Positions 10,425 through 19,947 of a DNA stretch of 64,000 nucleotides are shown here, one piece after another. The notes below the pieces were generated by a model. That model had not been told where the DNA came from and did no database searches. It saw only the letters and a list, made by a program, of their open reading frames with translations. This DNA comes from Bradyrhizobium sp. 21 (GTDB lineage: Bacteria; Pseudomonadota; Alphaproteobacteria; Rhizobiales; Xanthobacteraceae): positions 161,789-225,788 of the forward strand of contig NZ_JADPJG010000003.1 in the NCBI RefSeq assembly GCF_023073335.1, read 5' to 3'. The position numbers and the translations under genes were made by a program. Within the stretch, counting starts at the first letter, position 1, and every line of letters starts with the position of its first letter.

Positions 10425-11495
10425 TTAGCTCTCCTTGCGCCGCCGGGCCGGCGCCGGCGCGATGTGGATACGGCCCCCGGCAAGGCTGATCAAGGCTCCC
10501 GCAAGCGTCTGCTTCAGCACCGGCCGGCCATTTGCCCCTGCGCGCCCTGCAGCCATACGTCCTGCAAGCATGGCCTCATCGAGCGCGGCCATCAGGGTTT
10601 CGACCTTGCCGAGTTCCGCCGGCCCTTCGTGGCCGAAGGCATTGACGGCCCGCAGCAGGAGCCGCAGCCGGACCTCCTCCGGCAGGACGGCAAAGCTCGA
10701 GGCTTCGAAGCTACGACCGGTCGCCTGCGGCGCATCGCCACGCGCCCGGAGTTGAAGGAAGCGCTCGGCACCGTCGACCATCACCTCGACAGCCGCATTG
10801 GCGCGCGCCAGCCGCGCCGCGAGCCGCACCAGAGTGCGGGCATCGCCGCCCTCGGCCGCAAGCTGCGGCAGCAGCGCGCGCAGCCGCGGCCGGGTAAAGT
10901 CGGTGTCGCGATTGGTGGGATCGTCGGCAAAGCCGATCTTCGCCCGCTTCAAGGTCGCGATCAGCTGCGCCTTCGGCACATCGAGCAGCGGACGCGCAAG
11001 GATGACGCCGTCGCGTGCCGTGAGACGGGCCATCGCCGACAGCCCGGCAAGTCCGCTGCCGCGGACAAGACGCATCAACACGGTCTCGGCCTGGTCGTCG
11101 CGCGTGTGGGCGATCAGCACATGGCTCGCACCGGCGGCACGCGCGGCGTCCGCAAGCAGGCGGTAGCGAGCTTCGCGCGCAGCGGCCGGCAGTCCCGTCT
11201 TCGGCTTTGCGCCGCGCCAGCGCAGGGTCCGGTGCGGCAAGCCAAGCCCGTCGGCCAGCCGCTTGACCTCGCGCGCCTCCCGCGCCGCCTCCGGCCGCAG
11301 GCCGTGGTCGACGGTGATGACAAGAAGACGAGGACCGCGCGCAAGGCTGCGCTGCCAGCGCGCCGCAAGCCACATCAGCGCGACCGAATCGGGCCCGCCG
11401 GAGACCGCGAGCACCAGTGCCGGCGCGCTTTTCAGGCCGGCGAAAAGGCGCTTGGCCTCACGCGCAGAGATCGGAGAATTGTCGTCGTCTGACAT
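10425..11495 (-). CDS. tilS: tRNA(Ile)-lysidine synthetase
   Basis: TilS modifies C34 of the CAU-anticodon isoleucine tRNA to lysidine using ATP and lysine, switching its charging and decoding to AUA. The N-terminal PP-loop ATPase carries SGGPDS (AVSGGPDSVALMWLAARW) and a downstream HTRDDQAETVLMRLVRGSG block typical of TilS. The 356-residue length fits the form with a C-terminal tRNA-binding extension. The ATG start is preferred over an upstream TTG. It lies between cpoB and ftsH on the same strand. Confidence 0.96.
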   Translation of the reverse strand: MSDDDNSPISAREAKRLFAGLKSAPALVLAVSGGPDSVALMWLAARWQRSLARGPRLLVITVDHGLRPEAAREAREVKRLADGLGLPHRTLRWRGAKPKTGLPAAAREARYRLLADAARAAGASHVLIAHTRDDQAETVLMRLVRGSGLAGLSAMARLTARDGVILARPLLDVPKAQLIATLKRAKIGFADDPTNRDTDFTRPRLRALLPQLAAEGGDARTLVRLAARLARANAAVEVMVDGAERFLQLRARGDAPQATGRSFEASSFAVLPEEVRLRLLLRAVNAFGHEGPAELGKVETLMAALDEAMLAGRMAAGRAGANGRPVLKQTLAGALISLAGGRIHIAPAPARRRKES

Positions 11496-11566
11496 GACGC
11501 TGCCCAGCAATCGCCAGACTGTTTAGCGCAGCGCCGTTCGGATTGTCAGGGCCTGGACGCCGCGGA

Positions 11567-12613
11567 TCAGCACTTCACCCGCTTCTGCTCGCGGTCCACG
11601 GCGGCTTTGACGCCCGCGGAGGCGCGCGGATATTTGCGGCCGATCTCGCCGAAGGCGGCGCAGGCGGCCTCCTTCTCCTTCAGCGCGGCCAGCGACTGGC
11701 CGAGCCGCAGCAGGGCATCGGGCGCCTTGGCCGATTTGTCGTATTTGGTGGTGACGGCGAGGAAGGCTTCCGCGGAGTCGCGATATTGCTGGCGCTGGAA
11801 GTAGCTCTCGCCGAGCCAGTATTCCGCGTCGCCGAGCAGCGGGTCGCTCGGATATTTCTGCGCAAAGTTCTTCATGGTCTGCTCGGCGAGCGCGTAGTCC
11901 TTGCGCTGCATGTAGCCGATGCCGAGGTCGAATTCATCGCGCGGAGTGGCCGACGGCGGCAGGGTCGCAAGGCCGGTGCCGCCTGATGGCGCGGGAGAGG
12001 CTGATGGGGCCGGCGGATAGCCGGGCTGCGCGGCCGGGGGCGCGGCCTGCTGCTGATAGCGAGGGCCGGGGCTGGCGAGATCGATCGGCTCGCCCGCGCC
12101 GCGGCCGCCGGGAGCGCCGGCCGGCATCGGCTGTTGCCCGCCACCGAGCGCGCGCGGCGCACCAGGGGCGCTCGGGTTCTGATTAGGATCGAAGGCGTCG
12201 CCGCGGCGGCGCGTGCCAGGTGCGCCGGGCGCAGGCTGCTCCTGAACGATCGGCGCGGGAGAAGCGATCTGCGGCTGCTCGTAATTCGGCTGGGCCGGTT
12301 GCTGTTGCGGCTGCCGCTGGCGATAGGCCGGCGCGGCTTGCGCGGGCGGCATGGCCGCGACATTGGGCTGAACCGGGGCCTGGCCGGGCGCAGCTTGCGC
12401 GCCGCCCTCGAGCGCCCGCAGGCGCTCTTCGAGTTGCCGGTTGCGATATTGCAGCTCTTCGTTCTGGCCGGTGAGCTGGCGCAGCTGGTTCTCCAGCCGC
12501 TCGATCCGCATCTCGGGGTCGCCATCATCGGTCTGCGCGAGTGCGGGCGAGCCGAAAGCGAGCAGCGCGGCGATCGCCACGGTGCCGGAAAAGACCTTAA
12601 ATCTGGATGACAT
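11567..12613 (-). CDS. cpoB: Tol-Pal system protein CpoB/YbgF
   Basis: A periplasmic TPR protein that links peptidoglycan synthesis to Tol-Pal outer-membrane constriction. Signal peptide MSSRFKVFSGTVAIAALLAF ends at ALA-Q. Next comes a trimerisation coiled coil (EMRIERLENQLRQLTGQNEE), an unusually long Pro/Gln/Ala-rich linker of roughly 140 residues, and C-terminal TPRs (GYMQRKDYALAEQTMKNF; GEIGRKYPRASAGVKAAVDR). The start was chosen for its signal peptide. It follows pal in the same direction, as in other tol-pal loci. Confidence 0.95.
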   Translation of the reverse strand: MSSRFKVFSGTVAIAALLAFGSPALAQTDDGDPEMRIERLENQLRQLTGQNEELQYRNRQLEERLRALEGGAQAAPGQAPVQPNVAAMPPAQAAPAYRQRQPQQQPAQPNYEQPQIASPAPIVQEQPAPGAPGTRRRGDAFDPNQNPSAPGAPRALGGGQQPMPAGAPGGRGAGEPIDLASPGPRYQQQAAPPAAQPGYPPAPSASPAPSGGTGLATLPPSATPRDEFDLGIGYMQRKDYALAEQTMKNFAQKYPSDPLLGDAEYWLGESYFQRQQYRDSAEAFLAVTTKYDKSAKAPDALLRLGQSLAALKEKEAACAAFGEIGRKYPRASAGVKAAVDREQKRVKC

Positions 12614-12734
12614 CTTGCCCTGACGACGAAAGCGAAATGGCCTGCGACGGAACAGTCGACGCGCCACACATTGAAGGGGAGTACGCCAAAACTGTGACTG
12701 GAACAAAGGGGTTTGTGTCACAGATCGCTGAAAC

Positions 12735-12773
12735 GAAACCGGCGCCCGAGAGGGCGCCGATATCATCGGTTTC
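12735..12773 (-). terminator. Hairpin between pal and cpoB
   Basis: A GGCGCC(C)/GGGCGCC stem lies inside an outer GAAACC/GGTTTC pairing, about 50 nt past the pal stop. No clear U tract follows, so it may attenuate, stabilise the pal mRNA end or only partly terminate. Confidence 0.4.
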
Positions 12774-12820
12774 TGAAGATGAACGGCGCCTGACTGACGT
12801 GTCAGGGACCTGACTGATCG

Positions 12821-13309
12821 TCAGGAGCTCGCGTTCAGCACGGTGACGGCGCGGCGGTTCTGCGACCAGCACGAGATGTCGTTACAGACGGCGACCGGCC
12901 GCTCCTTGCCGTAGGAGATCGTACGCATGCGGTTCGGATCGATGCCGCGCGAGGCGAGGAACGAGCGCACCGACTGCGCGCGGCGGGCGCCGAGCGCGAT
13001 ATTGTATTCGCGGGTGCCGCGTTCGTCGGCATGACCTTCGACGGTGAAGCTGTAGCGCGGATAGCTCTGAAGCCACTGCGCCTGCTTCTCCAGGGTCACG
13101 ATCGCCTGCGGGGTCAGATCGGTCTGGTCGCTTTCGAAGAACACGCGGTCGCCGACATTGACGACGAAGTCCTGCTGGCTGCCCGGCGTCGCCGCGTTGG
13201 CCATCGCATCCGTGGCAGAGTTCTTGTTGGCGCAGGCGCCCATCGACAACGCGACGGCAAGCACCGCGACCAGCTTCAATCCCTGGAGGATACGCATAGG
13301 ATGTTTCAT
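12821..13309 (-). CDS. pal: Peptidoglycan-associated lipoprotein Pal
   Basis: An outer-membrane lipoprotein anchoring the envelope to peptidoglycan and a partner of TolB and TolA. The lipobox LSMGAC follows a hydrophobic signal, giving lipidated Cys26. The C-terminal OmpA-like domain has VFFESDQTDLTPQA and the peptidoglycan-binding GHADERGTREYNIALGARRA block with the conserved Asp/Arg pair. 162 residues is the usual size. A GAGG precedes the ATG. It is separated from tolB by two inserted genes. Confidence 0.98.
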   Translation of the reverse strand: MKHPMRILQGLKLVAVLAVALSMGACANKNSATDAMANAATPGSQQDFVVNVGDRVFFESDQTDLTPQAIVTLEKQAQWLQSYPRYSFTVEGHADERGTREYNIALGARRAQSVRSFLASRGIDPNRMRTISYGKERPVAVCNDISCWSQNRRAVTVLNASS

Positions 13310-13494
13310 TCCGGAGCCTCCACGCTCACGTTAGTCCACTGCTGTCCGGTCTACAGGGGGTTGGTTAAGCGAACGTTCCGTCAACCTTGACGGAACCTTG
13401 CCCCAGCCGGTCAAATGCCCCCAACCGGCGAAAAGCAAACGTCATGGTTAATGGGTTGTAAATGTGGCGCGAGGGTGAAGGCAAGCCGCGCCGG

Positions 13495-13520
13495 CCGGCA
13501 AAAGCGCCCGCTTTTGCTGG
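13495..13520. terminator. Hairpin downstream of the FeeM-like gene
   Basis: A 12-bp near-perfect inverted repeat (CCGGCAAAAGCG / CGCTTTTGCTGG, loop CC), about 80 nt past the stop of the minus-strand synthase and within the region upstream of pal. The U tract is poor on the minus strand, so terminator function is uncertain. Confidence 0.35.
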
Positions 13521-13601
13521 AATTTTAGGCCCGAAGTTGGTGTAAGGCGGAGAGAGTCCCCCGCCGAAAGGGGGCGGCTTCAGGCCATGCCGGCTCCGGC
13601 C

Positions 13602-14327
13602 TCAGGCGTGGACGGCGTCCGCCACCAGGGCCGTCCGCTGCGGGACCTGGCGCTGCCCGCCGCGCCCGAACAGCATCCGCCGCTCGAAGGCGGTGGACCG
13701 CATGATCGGATAACGCTCGAACACCTTCTTGCGGAAGGCCGGGAAGTCCGCCGCCATCAGGCCGAACGGCTTGGTGAGTCCCGGAACCAGCCGCGGCTCG
13801 GCGATGGTCTCGTGCAGGAACACCCGGCGGTAGAAGGCCTGATGCTCGGGACGCACGATCGCAAGGCCGAGATCGGCGTTGAAATGTTCGCACGCCATGT
13901 AGGCCAGGCGTGTCGTCAGATAAGGCAGTTCCGGAACCCGCTTGACCTGGTCGGGATCGGCGACGAAGCGCGTCGGGTCGATCATGACCTCACCGCGGTC
14001 TAGCCGCGGCAGCAGAACATCGGGGAAAACGTCGGCCGAGGTGGACTCGCGCCATTCCGAGGTCAGCACGCTGATGCGCACCGAGCTGCAGAGCTCGCCG
14101 TGGAGATAGACGCCGAAGGTCCACGCGTTCGGCAGCTCGTCATAGCGATCGGTGACCCGTGCGTCGGCGGATTCCTTGACGGCGCCTTCACGCAGATAGG
14201 CGCGGTAGCGGAGATTGTAGATCTCCTCCTTCTCGGCAGCCGTCTCTGCGAGATGATAATCGACATCGGTGAGGAGTTCCGCCCCTCGTCCAACAGCCGA
14301 AATGACCGCTCTGGCCGAGGACTGCAT
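13602..14327 (-). CDS. N-acyl amino acid synthase FeeM-like (GNAT fold)
   Basis: 241 residues with the autoinducer-synthase-like pattern: an N-terminal YNLRYRAYLREGAV motif comparable to the LuxI/FeeM R-Y-R substrate entry, then SSVRISVLTSEW, then DPTRFVADP. Family knowledge: FeeM enzymes transfer acyl chains from acyl-ACP to an amino acid such as tyrosine, and related rhizobial proteins are poorly characterised. AAGGAG lies upstream of the ATG. It sits between a GGDEF-EAL gene and pal on the same strand, so a signalling or lipid role near the envelope is possible. The exact substrate cannot be read from the sequence. Confidence 0.75.
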   Translation of the reverse strand: MQSSARAVISAVGRGAELLTDVDYHLAETAAEKEEIYNLRYRAYLREGAVKESADARVTDRYDELPNAWTFGVYLHGELCSSVRISVLTSEWRESTSADVFPDVLLPRLDRGEVMIDPTRFVADPDQVKRVPELPYLTTRLAYMACEHFNADLGLAIVRPEHQAFYRRVFLHETIAEPRLVPGLTKPFGLMAADFPAFRKKVFERYPIMRSTAFERRMLFGRGGQRQVPQRTALVADAVHA

Positions 14328-14518
14328 TCCAACTCCTTACCCACCGCTCACGACGCGCGGCCCAAGGCAAACTCCGAAGGACAACCTGCGCGCGCGCGAC
14401 GATGTATTAACAGCTCCTTAACAAGTTTGCAAAGCAATCGAGACGTTAGGGTTAACCTCCCGTAGGACTACGGTGCCTGGCAACAGACTGAAACGACAGG
14501 AAATTTAGCGACGCGGCG

Positions 14519-16846
14519 TCACGCGGAGCGCGAGCCGACGACCTGGAGCAGGCTCTCGCCGCGCCGTCCATGGGAGGCGTTGAGGAGCTGGCGCATCCGC
14601 ACGGCGGGCACCGGACGGCTGAACAAATAGCCCTGCGCCTCGGAGACGGTGCCGTCGGCGCTGATCAGCTCGAGCTGCTCGTTGGTCTCGATACCCTCGA
14701 CCACGACCGCCATGCCGAGGTCGGCGGACAGCCGCGCCACGCCGCGCAGCAGCGTCAGCGGCCGGTCGGTGTCGATGCCTTCGAGGAAGGAGCGGTCGAT
14801 CTTCACCTTCTGCATCGGGAAATTGTGCAGATAGCTGAGGCTCGAATAGCCGGTGCCGAAATCGTCGAGCGAGATGCGCACGCCGAGCGCGTGCAATTGC
14901 GACAGGATGTCGTGCGTGAGCTGTGTGTTGCGCAGCAGCGAGGATTCGGTGATCTCGATCTCGAGCCGATGGGCCGGGAGCCCCGAGACCTCCAGCGCGT
15001 AGCGGATTTCGCTCAAGACGTCGCGCTGGTGGAATTGCTGCGGCGAGAAGTTGACGGCGACGCTGACGCCGTCCGGCCACTTCATGCATTCCATGCAGGC
15101 GCGGCGCAGGATCCAGCGGCCGAGATCGACGATCAGCCCCATGTCCTCGGCGACCGGGATGATGTCGACCGGCGAGACCGTGCCGCGCACCGGATGATTC
15201 CAGCGCAGCAGCGCCTCGCAGGTAGTGATCTTGCCGGACTTCAGATTGACCAGCGGCTGGTAGAACAGCTCGAACTCCTCGTTGGCGAGCGCCTTGCGCA
15301 AATCAAGCTCGAGGATACGGCGCGCCTCGACGGTCGCCGCCATCTCGTCGCGGAAGAAGCAGAAGGTGCCGCGGCCGTCGGCCTTGGCGCGGTACAGCGC
15401 CATGTCGGCGTTCTTGAGCAGCGTGTCGGCGCTGATGCCGTCCGGCGAGGTCAGCGCGATGCCGACGCTGGCGCCGATCTCGACCAGATGATTGTCGATG
15501 CGGTAGCGCTCGCTCAGCCGCTCGACTATCCGGCGCGCCAGCGCAGCGGCGTCCTCGGGCGAGGCGATGTTCTGCTGGAACACGACGAATTCGTCGCCGC
15601 CGAAGCGGGCGACGAAATCCTCGGGGCGCAGCATCTCGCGCAGGCGGTTGGCGACCGCGCACAGCAGCTGGTCGCCGCAGGGATGGCCGAGCGTGTCGTT
15701 GACCTGCTTGAACTGGTCGAGGTCGACGAACAGCAGTGCGGAGAGCCGCTCGGCGTCGTGCGAGATCGCCAGCAGCCGCTCGATCTCGTCGCGGAAGCTG
15801 ACCCGGTTGGGCAGTGCCGTGAGCTCGTCATAGCGGGCGAGATGGGTGATGCGGGCTTCGGCGTTGGTGCGTTCAGTGATGTCTTCCAGCAGCAGCACGG
15901 TGCCGCCGCCGGCCATCGGCTGGAACGTCCAGGCCAACGTGCGGCCGCGCGACGGATCGGGATCGGCGGTGACGATCTCGCAGATCCGCGCATGCTCGAT
16001 CTCGGCCAGGATCTGCTTGCCGCTCTCCACCAGGATCGACCGGGCGGCGACGCAGGCCGAGACGATGTCGGCGGCGGAGGCGCCGCGCTTGACCAGATCC
16101 TCGGGCAAGGCCGTCAGCTCGCCGAAGCGATGGTTCATCACCGCGAGGCGGCCGTCGTCGCGAAACATGCACAGGCCATGCGGCATGTTGTTGAGCGCAG
16201 TGTCGAACTGGCTTGCGAGCGCGGATTCGCGGAAGCTCGAGGTCAGCGCCTTGACGAAGATCGCATGCAGGCTGAGGTTGATGTTCTTCAGGGCGATGAA
16301 GAACAGCCCGAGCAGGATTGCGAGCCCGATATAGTAGAACCCGCCATGCAGCATCAAGGCGAGCGACATCGGACCGCAGGCGAGCGCGACGTGCCACTGG
16401 ATCACCCTCGGCTGACCGTAATTGCGGGCGGCGCCGCCGGCGGTGTAGCCGACCGTGACGGAGACGCAGAGCATGTTCGCGACCGCGTCGTCGTTGTTGA
16501 AGATGACGACGAAGCACCACAGGCCGATGACCGCGGCATAGACGAGCGCGCCGGCCCAATAGCGCGGCTCCAGATGCCTGGCCTCTTCGAACGTCAGACC
16601 CGGTATCCGGTTCTCGTAGCGCCGCATCTGAAACGCGCGCGCGGTGCCGATGGCGATGATCAGAAATGCAATCGGCCAAAGCAGGACGTCGCCGGTCTTC
16701 AGCGCAGTCATCACCGCAGCCACGGCCGTAGAGGCCGAGCCGAGGAAAATCGCCCAGAAATTCTGCACCATGGAGTTGATCAGAGCGGCGTAGAGTATCG
16801 GCTCCAGCTCGTCTCGATCGCTCTGCTTCTGGTCGGCCAGCTGCAT
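14519..16846 (-). CDS. Membrane GGDEF-EAL cyclic-di-GMP enzyme with PAS domain
   Basis: 775 residues. Several N-terminal transmembrane helices (1-210) are followed by a PAS-like region (about 225-330), GGDEF (about 340-500) and EAL (about 515-765). The cyclase site RFGGDEFVVF and an upstream inhibitory RPED five residues away are intact. The phosphodiesterase site also looks intact: CEALLRW, EITESSLL, DDFGTGYSSLSYL, KIDRSFLEG and EGIET. So it could make or degrade cyclic-di-GMP, with product control through the I-site. It lies directly between tolB and the FeeM-like gene. Confidence 0.95.
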   Translation of the reverse strand: MQLADQKQSDRDELEPILYAALINSMVQNFWAIFLGSASTAVAAVMTALKTGDVLLWPIAFLIIAIGTARAFQMRRYENRIPGLTFEEARHLEPRYWAGALVYAAVIGLWCFVVIFNNDDAVANMLCVSVTVGYTAGGAARNYGQPRVIQWHVALACGPMSLALMLHGGFYYIGLAILLGLFFIALKNINLSLHAIFVKALTSSFRESALASQFDTALNNMPHGLCMFRDDGRLAVMNHRFGELTALPEDLVKRGASAADIVSACVAARSILVESGKQILAEIEHARICEIVTADPDPSRGRTLAWTFQPMAGGGTVLLLEDITERTNAEARITHLARYDELTALPNRVSFRDEIERLLAISHDAERLSALLFVDLDQFKQVNDTLGHPCGDQLLCAVANRLREMLRPEDFVARFGGDEFVVFQQNIASPEDAAALARRIVERLSERYRIDNHLVEIGASVGIALTSPDGISADTLLKNADMALYRAKADGRGTFCFFRDEMAATVEARRILELDLRKALANEEFELFYQPLVNLKSGKITTCEALLRWNHPVRGTVSPVDIIPVAEDMGLIVDLGRWILRRACMECMKWPDGVSVAVNFSPQQFHQRDVLSEIRYALEVSGLPAHRLEIEITESSLLRNTQLTHDILSQLHALGVRISLDDFGTGYSSLSYLHNFPMQKVKIDRSFLEGIDTDRPLTLLRGVARLSADLGMAVVVEGIETNEQLELISADGTVSEAQGYLFSRPVPAVRMRQLLNASHGRRGESLLQVVGSRSA

Positions 16847-17082
16847 CGGCTTGTTACGCGTCCTGTTTGGCGCGTACTGTTACCCAGCCCAGATGAAGCC
16901 TTTCTGAGGGAACATCGTTAAAGTCGGGTTGTTTTTCGGCAATAGCGAACCCGTTTCCGCTGAAATATCAAGCAACTAGGCAAGCATTGCCGAGCACAAG
17001 GTGAAGGAAAGCTTGCTTTCCCCACCAGACGCGAAAAAATCGGCGCGTTTTTTCGGAAACATCGCGCCTCTCGGCACGCAAT

Positions 17083-17112
17083 ATCTTAGCCGCTTTGATC
17101 TTAGCCGCCTTG
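17083..17112. repeat. 15-bp tandem duplication spanning the tolB stop
   Basis: Two copies of ATCTTAGCCGCYTTG lie head to tail with one mismatch. The inner copy contains the tolB stop codon, so a spare in-phase stop follows immediately. Confidence 0.8.
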
Positions 17113-18468
17113 TGTCGAGGACAAGAGCGGCGACCAGGCCGGGTCGGAGGCGAAGCCCGGCGTCGGCACCTTCAGTTCGTTGCGGCCGGAGATGTCGACG
17201 GAGAACAGCGACGGCCCGCCGCTGCCGCCGGGATCGCGGAAGAACATCAGCACGCGGCCGTTCGGCGAGAAGGTCGGGCCTTCGTTGTGAAAGCCGGAGG
17301 TGAGCAGCCGCTCGCCGGAGCCGTCCGGCTTCATGACGCCGATCGAGAACTGGCCGCCGCCCTGCCTGGTGAAGGCGATGTAATCGCCGCGCGGCGACCA
17401 CACCGGCGTCGAATAGGTGGCATTGGTATCGTCCTTGGAGAAGGAGATGCGCTGTGCCGCTCCGCCACCCGCCGCCATCACGTAGATCTGCGACCTGCCG
17501 CCACGATCGGATTCGAAGCAGATGCGGGTACCGTCCGGGGAGTAGGACGGCGAGGTGTCGATCGCCGGAGTGTCGGTGAGGCGCGTGGTCGAGCGCGAGC
17601 GCAGATCCATCACGAACAGGTTGGAATTGCCGCCCTGCTGCAGGCTCATGATGACGCGCTGGCCGTCCGGCGAGAACCGCGGCGCAAAGCTCATGCCCGG
17701 GAAGTTGCCGACGGTCTCGCGCTGGCCGGTCTCGATGTTGAAGAGATAGACCTTCGGATCGCCCTGCCCGAACTCCATGTAGGTGATCTCTTGCGAGTTC
17801 GGCGAGAAGCGCGGCGTCAGCACGAGATCGGAGCCGCGGGTCAGATAGCGCACATTCGCGCCGTCCTGGTCCATCATCGCCAGCCGCTTGACGCGGCGCT
17901 CTTTCGGCCCGCTCTCGTCCACGAACACCACGCGGCTGTCGAAATAGCCCTTCTCGCCGGTCAATTTCTCATAGATCTGATCGGAGATGATGTGGGCGAT
18001 CCGGCGCCAATATTCGGGCGACGTGAAATATTGCTGGCCGGCGAGCTGCTGACCGGTGACCACGTCCCACAACCGGAATTCGGCCTTCAGCCGCCCGTCC
18101 GGCTGCCGCGTCATGCGGCCGGTGACGAGAGCCTGCGCATTGAGGGTCTTCCAGTTCTCGAATTGCGGCGAGACGTCGATATTGCTGATGCGCTCGATGA
18201 AGGCGGCCTGGTCGACCGGGGCAAACAGGCCCGAGCGTTTCAGATTGTTGGTGATGACCTGCGTGACGCCGTTGCCGACGTCACCGTCGGCGGGCGAGCC
18301 CGGCACGAAATTGGTGATCGCGATGGGGATCGGCCGGAATTCGGTGGGATCGATGCGAAGGCGCCCCTGCGGGGTCTGGGCAAAGGCACGGCCGCCGCCG
18401 AGTATCGCAAGCGTCGATCCGGTCAGGGTCATGAAGCGGCGGCGGTTCATCGATCGGACGTCATTCAT
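17101..18468 (-). CDS. tolB: Tol-Pal beta-propeller protein TolB
   Basis: A periplasmic TolB linking Pal to TolA. The N-terminal alpha/beta domain is followed by WD-like propeller repeats with the pattern '[19 protein letters not shown]' and '[14 protein letters not shown]'. About 455 residues, slightly longer than average. The N-terminus carries [20 protein letters not shown], ending in AFA-Q, which resembles a Tat rather than a plain Sec signal. An alternative start lies 18 nt downstream (MNRRRF). It follows tolA by 23 nt. Confidence 0.97.
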   Translation of the reverse strand: MNDVRSMNRRRFMTLTGSTLAILGGGRAFAQTPQGRLRIDPTEFRPIPIAITNFVPGSPADGDVGNGVTQVITNNLKRSGLFAPVDQAAFIERISNIDVSPQFENWKTLNAQALVTGRMTRQPDGRLKAEFRLWDVVTGQQLAGQQYFTSPEYWRRIAHIISDQIYEKLTGEKGYFDSRVVFVDESGPKERRVKRLAMMDQDGANVRYLTRGSDLVLTPRFSPNSQEITYMEFGQGDPKVYLFNIETGQRETVGNFPGMSFAPRFSPDGQRVIMSLQQGGNSNLFVMDLRSRSTTRLTDTPAIDTSPSYSPDGTRICFESDRGGRSQIYVMAAGGGAAQRISFSKDDTNATYSTPVWSPRGDYIAFTRQGGGQFSIGVMKPDGSGERLLTSGFHNEGPTFSPNGRVLMFFRDPGGSGGPSLFSVDISGRNELKVPTPGFASDPAWSPLLSSTQGG

Positions 18469-18491
18469 CGCAAAATTCTTTTGTTCGGATG

Positions 18492-19451
18492 TCACAACAT
18501 ATCTTTCAGGCCGAAAGTCATCGGAATGAGCTTCCAGCTCTCGTACTGCGGCTTCGGCATGAACGAGTAAACCTGGCACTGCACGATGGCGCGCTTGGCG
18601 CTTTCAGCTATGGCCTGGGCGATCGACCGGGACGGTCCCCTCACCCCGACGATGATCGGCTCCGCCGCCAGCGATCCATCGATCTTCATGGGAATGTCGA
18701 TGTCAGCCTCGTACTGGTCGGCGTCCTGCCCGTTATAAGTGGGCGTGAAGCAGCGCTTGACCGCACCCTGGAACGCACCGCGCCAGGTCGCCACGTTGTT
18801 AGCGGCTGTTCCGGTCGTCGATCCCAGCGAGGCCGACGCATTCAGTGCCGCGCCGCCAAGCTCGTGGCGGGTCGCGGCGCGCTTGTCGAGGTCGCGCTGG
18901 ATCTGCGCGGGATCGAAAGAGCGCTCCTTGGGCTTGGGCTGCTGCGGCGGCTGCACCGCCGCGACCTTTTGCTCCGGCGGCTTGGGCGGCGGCTTCTTAG
19001 TCTCCAGCTTTTTCTGGAGCTCGGCGATCGGATCTTCCTTGGCCGGATCAGGCTTCTTTTCCTGCGGCTTCGGCTCTTCCTTCGGCTTGGCCTCGGCGAC
19101 CGGCTTGGGAGGCTCGGGCTTCTTCTCGACCGGCTTCTCGACGGGTTTTGGCGGCGGCTCGGGCGTCGAGTTGGTCTTGATCAGCTCTTTCTTCTCGGTG
19201 ACCTTGCCGACGGCATCTTCCTCGGGCTTGGCTTCCGCGATCTTCTCGACCTTCGGCTTCGGCTCTTTCTTGTCGCCGGTCTTCTGCCCCGACATCATCT
19301 GCGCGAGTTGGTCGGTGGAGATGATGTCGATCGGCAGCGACTCTTCCGCAGGCACGAAAGCCCTGCTGCTAAAGGTGACGAGCCCCCATCCCAGCACGAG
19401 GACGTGGAGGGCAATCGACGCAACGAGTGTCTTGTCGACCTTCACCTTCAC
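18492..19451 (-). CDS. tolA: Tol system envelope protein TolA
   Basis: An inner-membrane anchored, periplasm-spanning protein. A single N-terminal helix ([19 protein letters not shown]) is followed by a long Lys/Pro/Glu-rich linker (about 60-180), an amphipathic segment and a C-terminal domain with [11 protein letters not shown] and [18 protein letters not shown], the TonB/TolA C-terminal fold. The start is GTG, three nucleotides after the tolR stop. The linker is proline-rich rather than the alanine-rich helix of enteric TolA, as is common in alphaproteobacteria. Confidence 0.95.
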   Translation of the reverse strand: MKVKVDKTLVASIALHVLVLGWGLVTFSSRAFVPAEESLPIDIISTDQLAQMMSGQKTGDKKEPKPKVEKIAEAKPEEDAVGKVTEKKELIKTNSTPEPPPKPVEKPVEKKPEPPKPVAEAKPKEEPKPQEKKPDPAKEDPIAELQKKLETKKPPPKPPEQKVAAVQPPQQPKPKERSFDPAQIQRDLDKRAATRHELGGAALNASASLGSTTGTAANNVATWRGAFQGAVKRCFTPTYNGQDADQYEADIDIPMKIDGSLAAEPIIVGVRGPSRSIAQAIAESAKRAIVQCQVYSFMPKPQYESWKLIPMTFGLKDML

Positions 19452-19454
19452 GGG

Positions 19455-19904
19455 CTACCCCTGATCCGCTTCCGTGACGAGCGCCAGCTTCTTGAATCCT
19501 GCGCCGGACAACTGGCCCATCACCTTGGCCACCGTCCCGTAATCGGCCTTCTTGTCGGCACGCAGATAGATGCGTTCCTCAAGCCCTCCGCGCGCGTCCG
19601 TGATCGCCTTCAGCTTCGGGATCAGTTCGTTGATCGCGATCTCGGCGTCGTTGATGAACACCTTGCCCTTGATGTCCACTGACATCTGGATCGGCTTCTG
19701 GTCGTTGTTTTCGAGGCTCTTGGCCTGGGTCTGCGGCAGGTCGAGCGGCACGCCGACCGTCAGCATCGGCGCCGACACCATGAAGATGATGAGCAGCACC
19801 AGCATCACGTCCACCATCGGCGTGACGTTGATCTCGGCCACGACCGGCTTGCGCCGGCCACGGCGCCCACCGCCTCCGGACGAACTCGCAACGTTCATGC
19901 CCAT
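19455..19904 (-). CDS. tolR: Tol system proton channel subunit TolR
   Basis: An ExbD/TolR family protein. A short cytoplasmic basic tail (GGGRRGRRKPVVAEINVTPM) precedes one transmembrane helix in VDVMLVLLIIFMVSAPMLTV, with the conserved membrane Asp (the D of MVDVML), then a periplasmic domain (LRADKKADYGTVAKVMGQLS). It forms the proton channel with TolQ. Lies between tolQ and tolA in one operon. Confidence 0.97.
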   Translation of the reverse strand: MGMNVASSSGGGGRRGRRKPVVAEINVTPMVDVMLVLLIIFMVSAPMLTVGVPLDLPQTQAKSLENNDQKPIQMSVDIKGKVFINDAEIAINELIPKLKAITDARGGLEERIYLRADKKADYGTVAKVMGQLSGAGFKKLALVTEADQG

Positions 19905-19947
19905 GGTCTGGTGCCCAAATTGCCCTTCATACTATACATGCCGTCCG

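Noticed and set aside
14570..16921. 783-codon plus-strand frame opposite the GGDEF-EAL gene
   Set aside because: Rich in Arg/Gly/His/Glu without any domain; a codon-bias shadow of the real gene.
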